Origin: Varroa destructor
Taxonomy: Eukaryota > Arthropoda > Arachnida > Mesostigmata > Varroidae
Assembly (NCBI RefSeq): GCF_002443255.2
Contig: NW_019211456.1
Location: 32,795,341-32,859,340 of the forward strand
Reading direction: 5' to 3'
DNA length: 64,000 nt
The position numbers were made by a program, and so were the translations under genes. Numbering within the stretch: the stretch's first letter is position 1; every line of letters starts with the position of its first letter. Positions 39,058 through 49,710 of this stretch are shown here, piece after piece. Below the pieces are notes generated by a model. It was not told the DNA's origin. It did not search any database and saw nothing but the letters and a program-made list of their open reading frames with translations.

Positions 39058-40280
39058 GCTACCCAGTTATATGCGTGTGTATCTTTGTCATAGAACTAGG
39101 TTTTGGTGCCAGATACAGCAGGTGCATGCTATCAAACTAAAAGCCAGTCACCATCAGGTGACCAGGACTCTCCAGTTTATGTAAAATTTTATTTATGTAA
39201 AATGTCGAAGGCTCGCGCCTGTAGTTGAAGATTGCCCCTCCCCCCTCCTGTGGCGCGCACATTTAATATATCTAGTGTGGATACCGACAGAAAAGATATT
39301 TTTTTTTTGTTTTACGTCCGGCATTTAAGCCTTTAGGCATTACTTGAAACGAGATGACTGCATAAGAGATACGCTAGCGTCTGTAGAGAACGTTTTTCGA
39401 AATGCTAGCCTCTTTGCTTTGAGTAAACGGAACGCTGAATAAAACGTGTATTACTAGGGACGAATAGCTGCAGTTGACTGTTCAGTTATCGATAGAGTAA
39501 GTTGGCCAGCTATTGCTGTACGACCGCAGGGGGGAAGTTGTTCATTGAAGGAAGCATAGGCGACAGTAAAGGCAACGGCCTCTGACGCGAAAATCGTAGC
39601 TGGCAGCTACGGCCTGCCGAAACAGCCCCAAGGGACAGTGGCGCTCTGCTTCATTATAAGTACAGCATGACAAGCAAGATGTCACACGTAGCAGGGAAAA
39701 GCTGCGAGGCCACAGAGAAGAACATGACATGAAGGGACACGCAACGCTGCCATTGCTGTTTCCTGTTACTCAGCAGCGCGGACTCTGTCATGGGAGGAGA
39801 CACGCACATCGCGATCCAAAGTAAGAAGGTACACTAGCATACGAAGAGGGTGTACATGTGCGTGTGTTACACCAGCCACGGACACGCGCGAGCCGACCAT
39901 AGCATACATATGGCAACACGGAGTGTAGTCTTTTTATGGGCTTTGCTAGTACTATGGCCGTCTCGGAACGGAAAAAAAACAGGACAAATAGGCTGTCTAA
40001 GAAGCTTCTGCGTTTCGTCCTCATTTCAAAGGCGAACGTGCTACTAAAACAGTGGCCACGCTTCGCTCATGAACGTGTGCACCAATATTTTATCAGAGAA
40101 ATAATCGAGGAATAACAATGATTGAAACCAATCACTGATATTGTTCGTGCATGCCTTGACGGCTTGCTCAGCTGTGTAACTCATTTCTTCACAGAGAAAT
40201 TGCTAATATTTAAAATGTATTTTTTTAGAATAAGACGTAACAGTTAATGACATGCCTTTACATTACCATTTAAATATCAG

Positions 40281-40398
40281 GAAAGTGTTTATTGCACGCG
40301 TGGGCCACTGGAACGCTGATAGCGGATTCACGTTGAAAGACACATATGTTCCTGATATATTCCTTCTGGAGCAAGCCTTGGATGACGATGAATCTCAG
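40281..40398 (+). CDS. CRAL-TRIO gene 1, exon 2
   Basis: Acceptor AAATATCAG|G joins in phase with exon 1 and completes an Arg codon. It encodes RKVFIARVGHWNAD followed by a segment ending LLEQALDDDESQ. This is the start of the CRAL-TRIO lipid-binding fold: the GRxVxxxRxGxW strand and the helix that ends DxxxQ. It aligns with the VMIYRKGLW and VYIWRMGDW segments of the paralogs. The donor CAG|GTTAGT is phase 0. Its 118 bases plus two from exon 1 make exactly 40 codons. Genes 2 and 3 carry this segment in one uninterrupted exon. Confidence 0.85.
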
Positions 40399-40610
40399 GT
40401 TAGTTACGAACTCAATAGCTATATATACGTTTATTATCTAATGCAGAGGTCTGTATCCTGCATAGCAGAACCATGCGGGTGAAGGGCTTGAACGTTCACA
40501 GAGCGCTATAAATCATATCTGCGTAGCTAAAGGAGGGTACCTAACATCTAAGTCCAGCCACCTATAACTCTCATTTCATTAGCGTAATGAACTGTCTGTG
40601 AAAATTTTAG

Positions 40611-40691
40611 GTACGCGGACTTGTGGCAATCGTTGACATGGCCGGCTTTTCGTTTTGGCATATGCGCCAACTCAGCTTCAGTCATATAAAG
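40611..40691 (+). CDS. CRAL-TRIO gene 1, exon 3 (lipid-binding core)
   Basis: A 27-codon exon between acceptor AAAATTTTAG and donor AAAG|GTAAAG, phase 0 on both sides. It begins VRGLVAIVDMAGFSFWHMRQ and ends SFSHIK. This is the hallmark strand of the CRAL-TRIO domain (GxxxIxDxxGxSxxH), with Asp and Gly of the DxxG motif present. The exon ends after a Lys at the same alignment position and phase as the large exons of genes 2 and 3, which identifies an ancestral intron. Confidence 0.87.
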
Positions 40692-40805
40692 GTAAAGATT
40701 TTCTTTACTTGTTTCGTACTTAAATACGTTTTTTGTTCTGCTAGAAAACCTGGTGAACTTCGCTTATTTTTCCACGTAGCACAAAAGTAAACGTCTTTTA
40801 TGTAG

Positions 40806-40877
40806 GATCGAGATGGCGCTGTACAATTGCAGCTATTTAGAAGGCTACGGGTCCGTCCTGTTCACTTACCGACACAT
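40806..40877 (+). CDS. CRAL-TRIO gene 1, exon 4 (partial domain end)
   Basis: A 24-codon phase-0 exon between acceptor TTTTATGTAG and donor CACAT|GTAAGC. It contains LFRRLRVRPVHLPTH, which fits the family segment with a basic VR(G/A)(I/V)H(L/I) strand that normally precedes the Asn-Glu-Pro motif. The next exon should begin with that NEP-like motif and contain the KPFL helix and the Gly-Gly end. I could not find it with confidence in the following kilobases. A frame at 42296-42547 starts near His-Glu-Pro and ends near Leu-Pro-Gly, but it does not align well and lacks an acceptor. The gene may therefore have a long last intron or a degenerate end. Confidence 0.65.
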
Positions 40878-42747
40878 GTAAGCTTCTAGCTAGTTTCCCA
40901 GATTTTGGTTATCCTAGTTGGACGCCTGCTAGCATATAGGAAGCGGGACGTTTCAGGATCTGGGGTCAATCAATTGGGGTCTGTCATATTGTGGAATAGC
41001 CGTTTGTTATATAACTTATACAATACGATAGTGTTTTTCTAATTTTTCTTTATATGATTTCCTTGTTACCTGCTCCTCTGCACACACTAAATTTGAGCCT
41101 TTATACTCCTTAAAATGCGTTCTACGCAACCTAGCGCATGTCATCGTATCCTGTCGCTCGTTGTTCGTGTACAGAACCTTCACAGTTCAATCACACTTTC
41201 TTTCGTTCCGTGTTTATCAGTTGCTATGTTAATAATGCGGTCTGGAGTGATTTAGTCGAGTCGTATTAGCTCTCCATATGTGCTTTTTCGCGTAGATGCA
41301 AAAACAGCTCCTATTTTTCAACTAGTGACACTCATAGCACTCAGCTTAACCTATACGTATACGCCTGAGTCATATAGCCTACACAACACTTAATTATTTG
41401 AGTTGTTTCTTAGACGGCTCCGTAATTGGAATTGCCAGCAAGCATTACACTAGACTGTTTAGTAGATAAAAGTCAAATGATCAGATGGATAAAATCGCTT
41501 AGATATATCCCATGTCCGGTATCGGTGTTGGGCATTCCACTATAGGACTGGCTCAGTGATGTGCGACTACGCTGGGATTCGAACCTAGACCACAACGTTG
41601 GCAAGCAAATATGTTACATCGGCGAGAAGTGTTTACTAAGCTCAACCGATTAAGGCAAACTTATATTTGTTTAATATCTTTTTTTTTACTAACACAAGCT
41701 TGAACAGAAGTAAACGAAATCGCAAACGGAAGTAACGTAAGCCATCGAAATAAAGATTCATTGCGGTGCAAACACAGTGGGGCACAATATAATAAACATT
41801 GTCAGCGTAGCTAAGCGGTAATAGTCTGCCGCCAGCCGGACAACCAGAATACGCTGTTGTTTGTAGCAAAGATTATCTTTATACATTTCACAATGGAATC
41901 TATAAAAATTATCCAGTTCAGTCTACCGGTAAAACCACCTATTTGTTTAAGCTTGACAAAAGTACCTAACAATGTTGTTGCGGAAAATCGTTGCGAGACA
42001 TAAATGATAACAATACTCACATTGCATAGTAAGATATCGTTTTCTGCGTCCTGCCATTGTTAGCTGGTATTAGAACAACAAGGAACGAATACGAGTCACT
42101 CTGCGCATGATCTGAAGACGGCTGTACACAGCTTTAAGGAGCCGATCATTTTACTATCCCACTGACCGAATAAATATCCAAATTTCTGAACTAGTTCTGA
42201 TATCTACAAGCGTTAGCGGAAAAACCTAGACTTAAACAGCAAATGATTAGGCATTCTCTTGTTATTAGGTTACCAAAAATTTCTAAAAAGTTTCTTTGGC
42301 AACTCCGCTTCCCGTGCAATTATTTTCCACTCATGAACCAAACCACAGATCTCTATATTGCAGCGATTACTTTATATCGAAGGTTCAAAGATTCTCTGCA
42401 CCATTACATCAACAAACTCTGACTAACCCGATAATAAACTCATTTATTTGTTGTTTGCTTGCCAGTGAAGTCTACAAAAGAAAGAGACTCCCAGGAGCTG
42501 CGGCTGGGTCAGAGAGAATAAAGGGAACCGCAATTAAATATACTTAATTTCGTTACATTGACAGAGCTTTAATACGTTCTGTGGACTTCTCTTATCTTAA
42601 TTGAGGACACCCTAGCGCGGTGTTTAGACCTAAAGCTGAGCGCCACTCGCCCCTGGATGGCTGCCTCTATCGGCAGAGGCGAACGCTCCGTTATCGCGTC
42701 AGCTGTCGCGTCATACGTAAGTGGGCCCAACTCTCTCCCTTCTCGCC

Positions 42748-42784
42748 TCTTACACCCCCACTTCTTGTGAGTGGGGGTGTAAGA
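42748..42784. repeat. Inverted repeat, 15-bp arms, 7-base loop
   Basis: Arms 42748-42762 and 42770-42784 are perfect reverse complements with a GGGGGTGT core, around TCTTGTG. Intergenic, between CRAL-TRIO genes 1 and 2. Confidence 0.9.
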
Positions 42785-42901
42785 TTCTACACCTTCTGTT
42801 TGCTCGTGTTTTGTTGCCCCCTTTTGCCCGCCCTTTCTATCTCGCGCGCCCCAATTCTCCAAGACACGCTGTGACTGCATGTCTGCAGGGAACTTACGAT
42901 G

Positions 42902-43154
42902 AAATTACCTTGATGATATCAGACTGTTCATTAGTGATGCGCAGTTCGCCATAGTGTACTCGAGAAGCTCTGGCAGGGGTAAGCTCCAAGCCGTCACGAG
43001 CTGCCATGCAATGCAGTGTTTAAATGACAGCGGTAGCAGCATCGGTGGAAAGAGCAGCAGACATAACCGCGGCGATAGTCCGAATTGCATCGATACAAGC
43101 GGTAGTAACGGCAACAAGACATTCCGAATGGCTGAATTGAGTTGCCAGGACTGA
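42902..43154 (+). CDS. Candidate exon or remnant, Ser/Gly/Asn-rich
   Basis: Plus-strand frame of 84 codons without a required ATG: LDDIRLFISDAQFAIVY, a Gly/Lys stretch, then LNDSGSSIGGKSSRHNR and ..FRMAELSCQD before a TGA. The same frame stays open again to 43382. Acceptors such as GATATCAG (about 42930) are available. A minus-strand frame (42905-43300) and another plus frame (43142-43429) also lack stops here, so the open frames may only reflect higher GC. No family is recognised. Confidence 0.22.
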
Positions 43155-44863
43155 CTTTTTCTACACACGCAGCATCGAATAGTGAAGGTGCCGATACGAA
43201 CGTTTACTTCGCCAGCTGCTGCTTCTCGCAATATAACGCCTCCAAGTGCGGATCGTACGGGTCGGGCATACCCCATGTACCGCCTTCTATCGATTTCCAC
43301 TATAAACTTTTGCTGTCAAGCGACAGAAACCTGCTCTGTCAGCAAATCCTGCCAGCTTCTTCCGAAGACCTTTGTGCTCTAGATTTAGGTCTACTTTCGC
43401 TTAGCCAATCATCATTCTTCCACGAGTAGCTCAGAGCGGACTACCCGGGGACGGAGGTGGCCGCGGCAGCTAGGCTGTAAGCGTGAGCTATTGCGGTTTT
43501 GTTCACATGTAATGACATGAAGAGGTGTATATAGAGATCTGTAAATGTCTTCTGTCGTAGCTGAGCAGGATGATTGACAATAGTTTATTGTCTGAATTCA
43601 GTCTAAAAGCTAACGATTCTGTTCCGGAGTAGATACGCAACACTCTTGTACAACATTACCGGAATGCACTGGGAGGATTACCTCATTGTGTCCTGTGGTT
43701 TCTATGGTCTCAGTAACGTCAGTCGGGCAGTCGTAACTTTCACTGTTGTTGTCTCAATGACATCACCTTATAGGAGCATCAGTATACAGTCAACGTCGTG
43801 TAAAGGTGTAATAGATTTAAGTGTCGTTTCGAAAAGCAAATTTGTCACTTCATCAGTAGCTCGTAGAGATTAATCTTTCAAAGTTCAGCATGTCGTTTGG
43901 AACTTAGAGACCCTCACTTTGTTTTTAATGAGCGATCGGAGAATTTTTTAGAAAATATTGCCACCGACAAACCGGCTTCAGGAGTACGAGATTTCGCCGG
44001 AGCAGAGCGTGACTATGGATCGCGTAGTGAAGATAAGCTTCGATTGACTGTAATAGTGCAGGCATCGAAACTACTTAGTAGAGTCCGATTCTTCCATTTA
44101 GAGGAAAGACATTCCAAAAAATACTGCATCGTGTAGATTGAGTTTTGGTCACGTGACAGTTGCGCCGATTCGAAGCTCGAGAACGAAAAGTTCTCGGAAA
44201 GCTATGCAAGCAACCGCCTTATCCAATCCAACGCATGCCTATAAATAATATAGTATATATTATATTATACATATTTTATAGTAGCTTATATAATATAGTA
44301 AAACAAATAAATGTTCTTATATATAATTCGAATGTAAAGAACACTTACTGGTAAATTTTTAAATGCAATAGTTTACACTAAAGCTTTCAAATAAATGTAG
44401 ACGTATAGAAAGTAGCTACAAAAACCCTATAGATTTATTGCCCTATTGGGAAGGCATCTAAGCGTTTCCGAAAGCCATATATTGTGGTCGTAGTAGCTGA
44501 CTGCAATGGGCTTATACCAACTTCTTACTTTTGTAACTTCTTACTTATAACTCTAGTACTGATACAGGTTGGCTTCGTTGAGTTGTGCTATTTTTTTTTG
44601 TCTGTAAGACGCCTATATATACAACTTTTATCTAATGTTATTATCATATATTCTTCATTCAACGGCAACGTATTATGTGGTATAACATTATGTAACACCA
44701 GCAATAATACATGTAGATTAAATGTATGTAATTAAATGTAGTCTGTCGATTTCATCAGTACTAATTCTGGTCTTTAACGAATTTCCGGGGGCTTCCTGGC
44801 CGAGAGGAAATTGGAGAGAGGGTTAATCGTATTACATATAATAAACACGATCCAATGCTTTCG

Positions 44864-45127
44864 TCATACTGATGTGTAAGAGAGAAGGGAACCCGGCCTG
44901 TCGGTCATATCCGACAGCTCGCGCTTGTTTAACCGAGCGCGTGTAATAAAGAAATCATCAGAATCCTCCATTGCGATCACTACTCTCATGTTAGCAGCGG
45001 TAGCACAGGTGATCTGTTGAGTCCAATGAAATTTTTTCTCGGAAGATTTGCTCGTCCGTGACTCAGAGACATCTCCTGATCGACATCTGTCACAACGAGT
45101 GGTCAGACGCCAGAAAACCTTCAACAC
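44864..45127 (-). CDS. Candidate minus-strand ORF upstream of CRAL-TRIO gene 2
   Basis: An 87-codon frame, GC-richer than the DNA on either side. It has an internal ATG and a coding-like end: MRVVIAMEDSDDFFITRA, then RLNKRELSDMTDRPGS. A possible donor (CATCA|GTATGA) lies at the last codons. It faces away from CRAL-TRIO gene 2, about 350 bases upstream of that gene's start, so it could be a divergent gene's first exon. No domain is recognised and chance is not excluded. Confidence 0.25.
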   Translation of the reverse strand: MLKVFWRLTTRCDRCRSGDVSESRTSKSSEKKFHWTQQITCATAANMRVVIAMEDSDDFFITRARLNKRELSDMTDRPGSLLSYTSV

Positions 45128-45477
45128 AGCTGGTCACAGTAGAGCGAGACCTGATCCGGCAGTCTGTAAAGGTGCGGCGGAGTTTTGTGACGTACACAAG
45201 CGATCATCACTGTTAACGCTTCGGTAGTAAAAACGATAGCGGCAGGAACAGGAGCAGTTGCCCAGTGAGAGGTTGTCTATTGCGGCGGGCCGCTCGTTAC
45301 CGTTTGTGCTCTCGAACGCCTCTAGCAGGTGTCACCGGGCATTTGGCATATGAAGCACGACGCTCGCATATTCTGTTGATGTCCTGTCTTCTGTGGCGTT
45401 TGGCCTACGCACGTGTGTAGTCCGTGACGGCCGCACGACACTTAATGAGCTACTTTCGACTAGCAGCAACAGAGAAG

Positions 45478-46017
45478 ATGACTACTTCAGGCTGGGAAAT
45501 TCGTGCCCGACAACATCTTGGCGAAACTGCCGAAATCAGAGAACGAGCTCTGGCCAGCTTTCGCAAGCTGCTTGCCGATGAGCTTGGGCGAAAGCCACCG
45601 ATCAGGATTCGAAAGGACGATGAATACTTCCTGCGTTACTTGCGCTACAGTAAATTTGATGTACCTCGTGCGGTGAAATGTTTTATCAACTTCTATTCGC
45701 TCTGGGGTCACTATCCCGACAAGATTTGGCCATTAAACAAGGCACCGTCCGACTGGAAATTCTACTGGAGTAAAATGTTGAGCGGTGTGTTGTCACGACG
45801 AAATTTTGACGGGACTACCGTAATGATCTATCGTAAAGGACTATGGAAGCCGGGCTCCGATGGTTTGGTGTGCGCGGATGCTCTTGCGGCATTGTTTTGG
45901 TTTCTCGAGCTGCTGCTCGACGACCCCGCGGTGCAGGTTGATGGATTTACTCTAATCATGGACGGGCGGGGATTCAGTTGGACGTTTCTGCCTCATCTCG
46001 ATCTCAGCACTATTAAG
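45478..46017 (+). CDS. CRAL-TRIO gene 2, large 5' exon
   Basis: 180 codons of a CRAL-TRIO protein (alpha-tocopherol transfer protein-like by family), expected to bind and move a hydrophobic ligand. Start MTTSGWEIRARQHLGET; an in-frame upstream ATG lies at 45445 and would add 11 residues. CRAL-TRIO-N: residues 47-66 (KDDEYFLRYLRYSKFDVPRA). The lipid-binding domain runs from about residue 95, with DGTTVMIYRKGLW at 111-123, LELLLDDPAVQ at 143-153 and MDGRGFSWTFLPHL at 161-174. The exon ends ..STIK at donor AAG|GTGTGT in phase 0, as in genes 1 and 3. Reading through the donor meets a stop at about 46150. The donor is weaker than consensus. No 3' exon encoding the NEP/KPFL segment was recognised downstream. 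Confidence 0.88.
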
Positions 46018-47725
46018 GTGTGTCAAACTGTCCGATCTCTTTTTTCATGCGATAAACCTAGCATAATGCCTAAAATCCATGAAGGCATATTAAGGTGTGC
46101 TTCGATGCCAAATGAGGTGTCATTGTATTTTATCTATAACAGAATACAATGATAAGATAGCGGCCTGCTATGTGTTACATAAACCAACGTGAATCTGAAT
46201 GGCCCCTCTTGCGCAATATTTTATCAGTCGGACTAAATCGATTTAGGGAACGTTATCACGTTTATCGAGACACACGGTCATGTTATCAGTAGTTCAGTAA
46301 ACGAATGGCTATTTTTGCTCGACGCAACGTTGCGCGTATTTTTTTCGCTAATACTTTCGGCTGGATAGTGGCGTTCCGTCGTTTATTTTCCGTCTGTTTG
46401 GCTTAGCTATGTGTTCTGGTCGTATTTTTAGCATCGTTGACAGCTCTACCTACTCGGAGAGGGCAAATCTGTGAGCGCAATTGTGAACAGTTATAATGCA
46501 ACGAAGATCAAATTGATAAAAAAATAGCCCAGGATTCTTGTCGCCCCGATATGAACATACTACTACCCCGATACTACTGGAACATTTTGAGGGGTTCAGT
46601 TGACTCGCTACTGATAATTCGTTTTCTTAAACGTTTAATTGTTGTAATTTCCTGCTTAATGTTATTACATTTAAAGCATAGCATATGGAACGCGCAATTT
46701 TGTTTCTGGTACGACTTATGAGCATGCAGCGTACGATGGGCTCGCGTGTTTTTTTTTTTCTTATTTATTTTGATGAGGAAAAAAGCTTTTTTTCCTCAGA
46801 CATCCCTCCCGCAGACATGAGGTTCTTCTAGACTCTACGTAGGCATAAGACTTATGTGCAATGGCAACCGCTGTGACGATTACATCTGCTGTTTGGTAAA
46901 TTATACAGGATGAGTTATCTTCAATCAAGAATAGCATTAATTGAAATGTTCTCGCAATTTTTCTGACCCTTGGCATAATCAGCAAAAGCAACGGCATTTC
47001 ATGCAGGATTTTTTTCTCTGAGGACGCTGTTCAAAGGACAAAAATCATAGAGGTTGTGTGACCACTAGTGACAGAGGTCAATAAGCCGTCGAAAGTAGTA
47101 GACCCCAACCTGAAACACAAAGAGCAACTTGGCGCATGACCCTGTATGCATCCCTGTTTGTTGATTGGTTTTGCCTATACTGATTGCTTGATAACAATTT
47201 ATCGGGCTAGAAAAAGCTGAAGTTGTCAACCACAATACACACCCCGGACAGTTGATACTATCTATCCAGTATACGTTTATATAAACATATGTATGTGGGA
47301 CAAAAATATCTCGACAGTGTAAGAAGACTTACTTGAGTTACATCCGTTTAATATATACGTTTACTGAGTATAAATAAAAATCTCTCCAATTACTTTTCCA
47401 AATAATCAAAAAGCTTCTAATCCTCGACTATAAGTAATTATAAAATTATCCTTTGTCTATTGCGGTACCGAGACTGACTATTGATACCGTAAATATACAT
47501 TTGCAGTATCCGTAACTCACTATTCTCTATTATAATCTACTATATAGGTTATATTAATATTCTTTCAAAAATTACATAAATAGCTTGCAAACATCTTTAC
47601 ATTAGCGCACCAATTAGCGACGCAATTCTCGCTGGATCGCCTTAGAACCTTACCCTCTCAATAAAACTGGCCTTGCTCTCCGGCAGGTCACATTTGGGTG
47701 TGACACAAAAGTATATATGTGCTCT

Positions 47726-47787
<62 letters not shown>

Positions 47788-49420
47788 TGTTTTATGCAAC
47801 GTCTATGATGTGGACCAGGGTACAGGTAAAACGGATAGGTCGTTGAATAAATGGGTTCTGGCACCCGCTGACTGTCGGCGCATATAGGTAGGTGATCGTG
47901 CAATCATCACAGGTTCCTGTCTCACTTTCCTTATAATCAATGGTTGTTAACTTCCGTGCGTTCTAGTAAATGCCGGTCATAACAAAATATACATATACAT
48001 ATAATTGCCCCCTTGTCGATAAGGTCGCTGAGCCTGTCTGATACTTCTTATAGCGATTATGTTAGACTCGTTCACATCAGACATGGGGGCTATTACTGCT
48101 CATTCGAGATGTCACGCCAAGCACGTGAGGGTGGTAAGGACCGGGCATGTGGGTAAGCCTAGAGATGTTTTAAATACAGTTTTGTAACAAGATATTGGCC
48201 GTGAGGTGGAATGATGAATCTCAACTCCCCTAGAACTCTGCAAAATCCGTGTCCCCTAATTGTATTATTGGTCAATTTTCTCTTCTGGCTGATTAACAAG
48301 CAATTAGGTTATCATCGAATGCCAACCATTAAACGGTCGACTTTGTTACTGTATATATTGCACATAGTACCGGTACTTAAGTATAATTAATGTCAAATGA
48401 TTGTGTTACGTCGTCCTACTCAACTTCAATTAACGAAACGTGATAACGCCAGCATCAGAAAAGCTCGCTCGACCAATAACAAGTGCTACGAGACACTTCC
48501 GCCAACTTGTCCTAATTTTCCTAAGGAGCTCTGCTCGTTTGCCTGATTAACAAAATCGATTGATCGTTATACGTGACATGACATAGCAACGCGACAAATT
48601 TTACTACGTGAGGTTGCGTGACCTCAGAATCACCGGCGTTTCTCTCAGCCAGGCCAGCCTCTGCGATCCGTCGAAATGCACCGGCTGCTGTCTAGCTGCA
48701 GCAAACGTAGACTAATCCGTTACGTAATATTACGCTGAATGTAACACGAAGTAATGGCTGACCAATTGGCATAATGTATTATGAGCTATTGATAATTTGT
48801 TGATCGTTAGTGGCATGTTCTGTCTCTGGACAGTTGGACATTTGGCACATCATTATGACAACCATATAATGGAAGCCGCTACAAAGATCATGTAAATAAA
48901 TATTTTTTATAAACACACAACAAACTAATTGCTAGCAGACTGTCATAAGCGCTTCTCCACACCCATAGATCCGCTTTCCGCCTTTTCCTTCCTTACAAAT
49001 TTTTAGTTAGGTAAGGCCTATTATTTATTATGTTAACAATCGCTTTAGGACGCATTTGTTGATGTCCAAGTATTGTTCTAATCAACGAACGATTCGAAAA
49101 GATTAATGAGAAATGCTTTAAAATAGACCCACAAAAATGTCACCTGAATTACCCCACATTGCTTTTTTCATCACTCTTATTTTCTTCCCAACTCAAGCTG
49201 TTGCGGTCAGTGTGGCGTTTGTGACTGTGTGTGCCAGTCATTACCGTTTGTTCCGGAACACGTATGAGCCGCAATGTTATGTTATTGAGATTTAATGACT
49301 CTGGCAACAATAGGTACACTGTAAGAAGATATTAAAGAAATTACTCCTTGTGACGACCTGCAACCCGTTACGTCGCATATTATACTTCTCTACCCACCCC
49401 ACCGTTTGCTTTTGTTGCCA
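46018..49420. other. No gene recognised downstream of CRAL-TRIO gene 2
   Basis: AT-rich; holds the long TA microsatellite. No exon with the expected NEP or KPFL segment of the CRAL-TRIO domain was found. Confidence 0.4.
47729..47780. repeat. (TA)n microsatellite, about 52 bases
   Basis: Uninterrupted TA run followed directly by a T9 tract. The longest simple repeat in the window. Confidence 0.98.
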
Positions 49421-49687
49421 TTACCAAACGTCTCCGCTGCTTTCGCTTTGGGCATGGTCCTCACACAGGCATCTAAACGATCCTTTCTTACATTCGCATG
49501 ATGCCTTTGACTTTAACACATTTCCCTGAGCTTGTTTAGTGTGTCGAATTATTATGGGTGCTACGCGCCTTGCGTTCGGAAACTGCCAGTGCTCCAATGA
49601 CTGTCCACTCTTCCATGTTGCAGCACTCGGTGCGAGCAGAAGGACAACAACAACAAGCCGTAATTTCGAACGGTACGCGTCATTCAT
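49421..49687 (-). CDS. Candidate small secreted protein, 88 codons
   Basis: Starts MNDAYRSKLR, then a hydrophobic core (LVVVVLLLAPSAAT), which is a convincing signal peptide with likely cleavage after SAAT. The mature part is about 65 residues, basic, with four Cys near the end in a CxCx7CxC arrangement (CECKKGSFRCLC). A potential donor (GCGAAT|GTAAGA) lies just after the second Cys, and GTTTG|GTAATG overlaps the stop, so it could instead be a 5' exon of a longer secreted protein. An AATAAA (minus) lies near 49024. A short upstream ORF at 49684-49710 ends in an ATGA overlap with this start. The family is not recognised; start context is weak (C at -3). Confidence 0.4.
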   Translation of the reverse strand: MNDAYRSKLRLVVVVLLLAPSAATWKSGQSLEHWQFPNARRVAPIIIRHTKQAQGNVLKSKASCECKKGSFRCLCEDHAQSESSGDVW

Positions 49688-49710
49688 GAGTGAAGGGGAA
49701 TGGTTGCCAT

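Larger units (their letters stand above)
40878..45477. other. Region between CRAL-TRIO genes 1 and 2
   Basis: Should hold the 3' exons of gene 1, which were not recognised. Contains the 42748 inverted repeat, the GC-richer block 42.6-43.4 kb and a T-arm-like sequence on the minus strand at about 41573-41590. Confidence 0.4.

Noticed and set aside
41573..41830. tRNA-derived SINE suggested by a minus-strand GGTTCGAATCC and a nearby TAGCTAAGCGG
   Set aside because: The two boxes are on opposite strands and too far apart to be one element.
42296..42547. Plus frame as the last exon of CRAL-TRIO gene 1
   Set aside because: His-Glu-Pro and a later Leu-Pro-Gly recall the family end, but spacing is wrong, the KPFL helix is absent and no acceptor precedes it.
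47688..47903. Minus ORF with an Ile-Tyr repeat
   Set aside because: Translation of the TA microsatellite.
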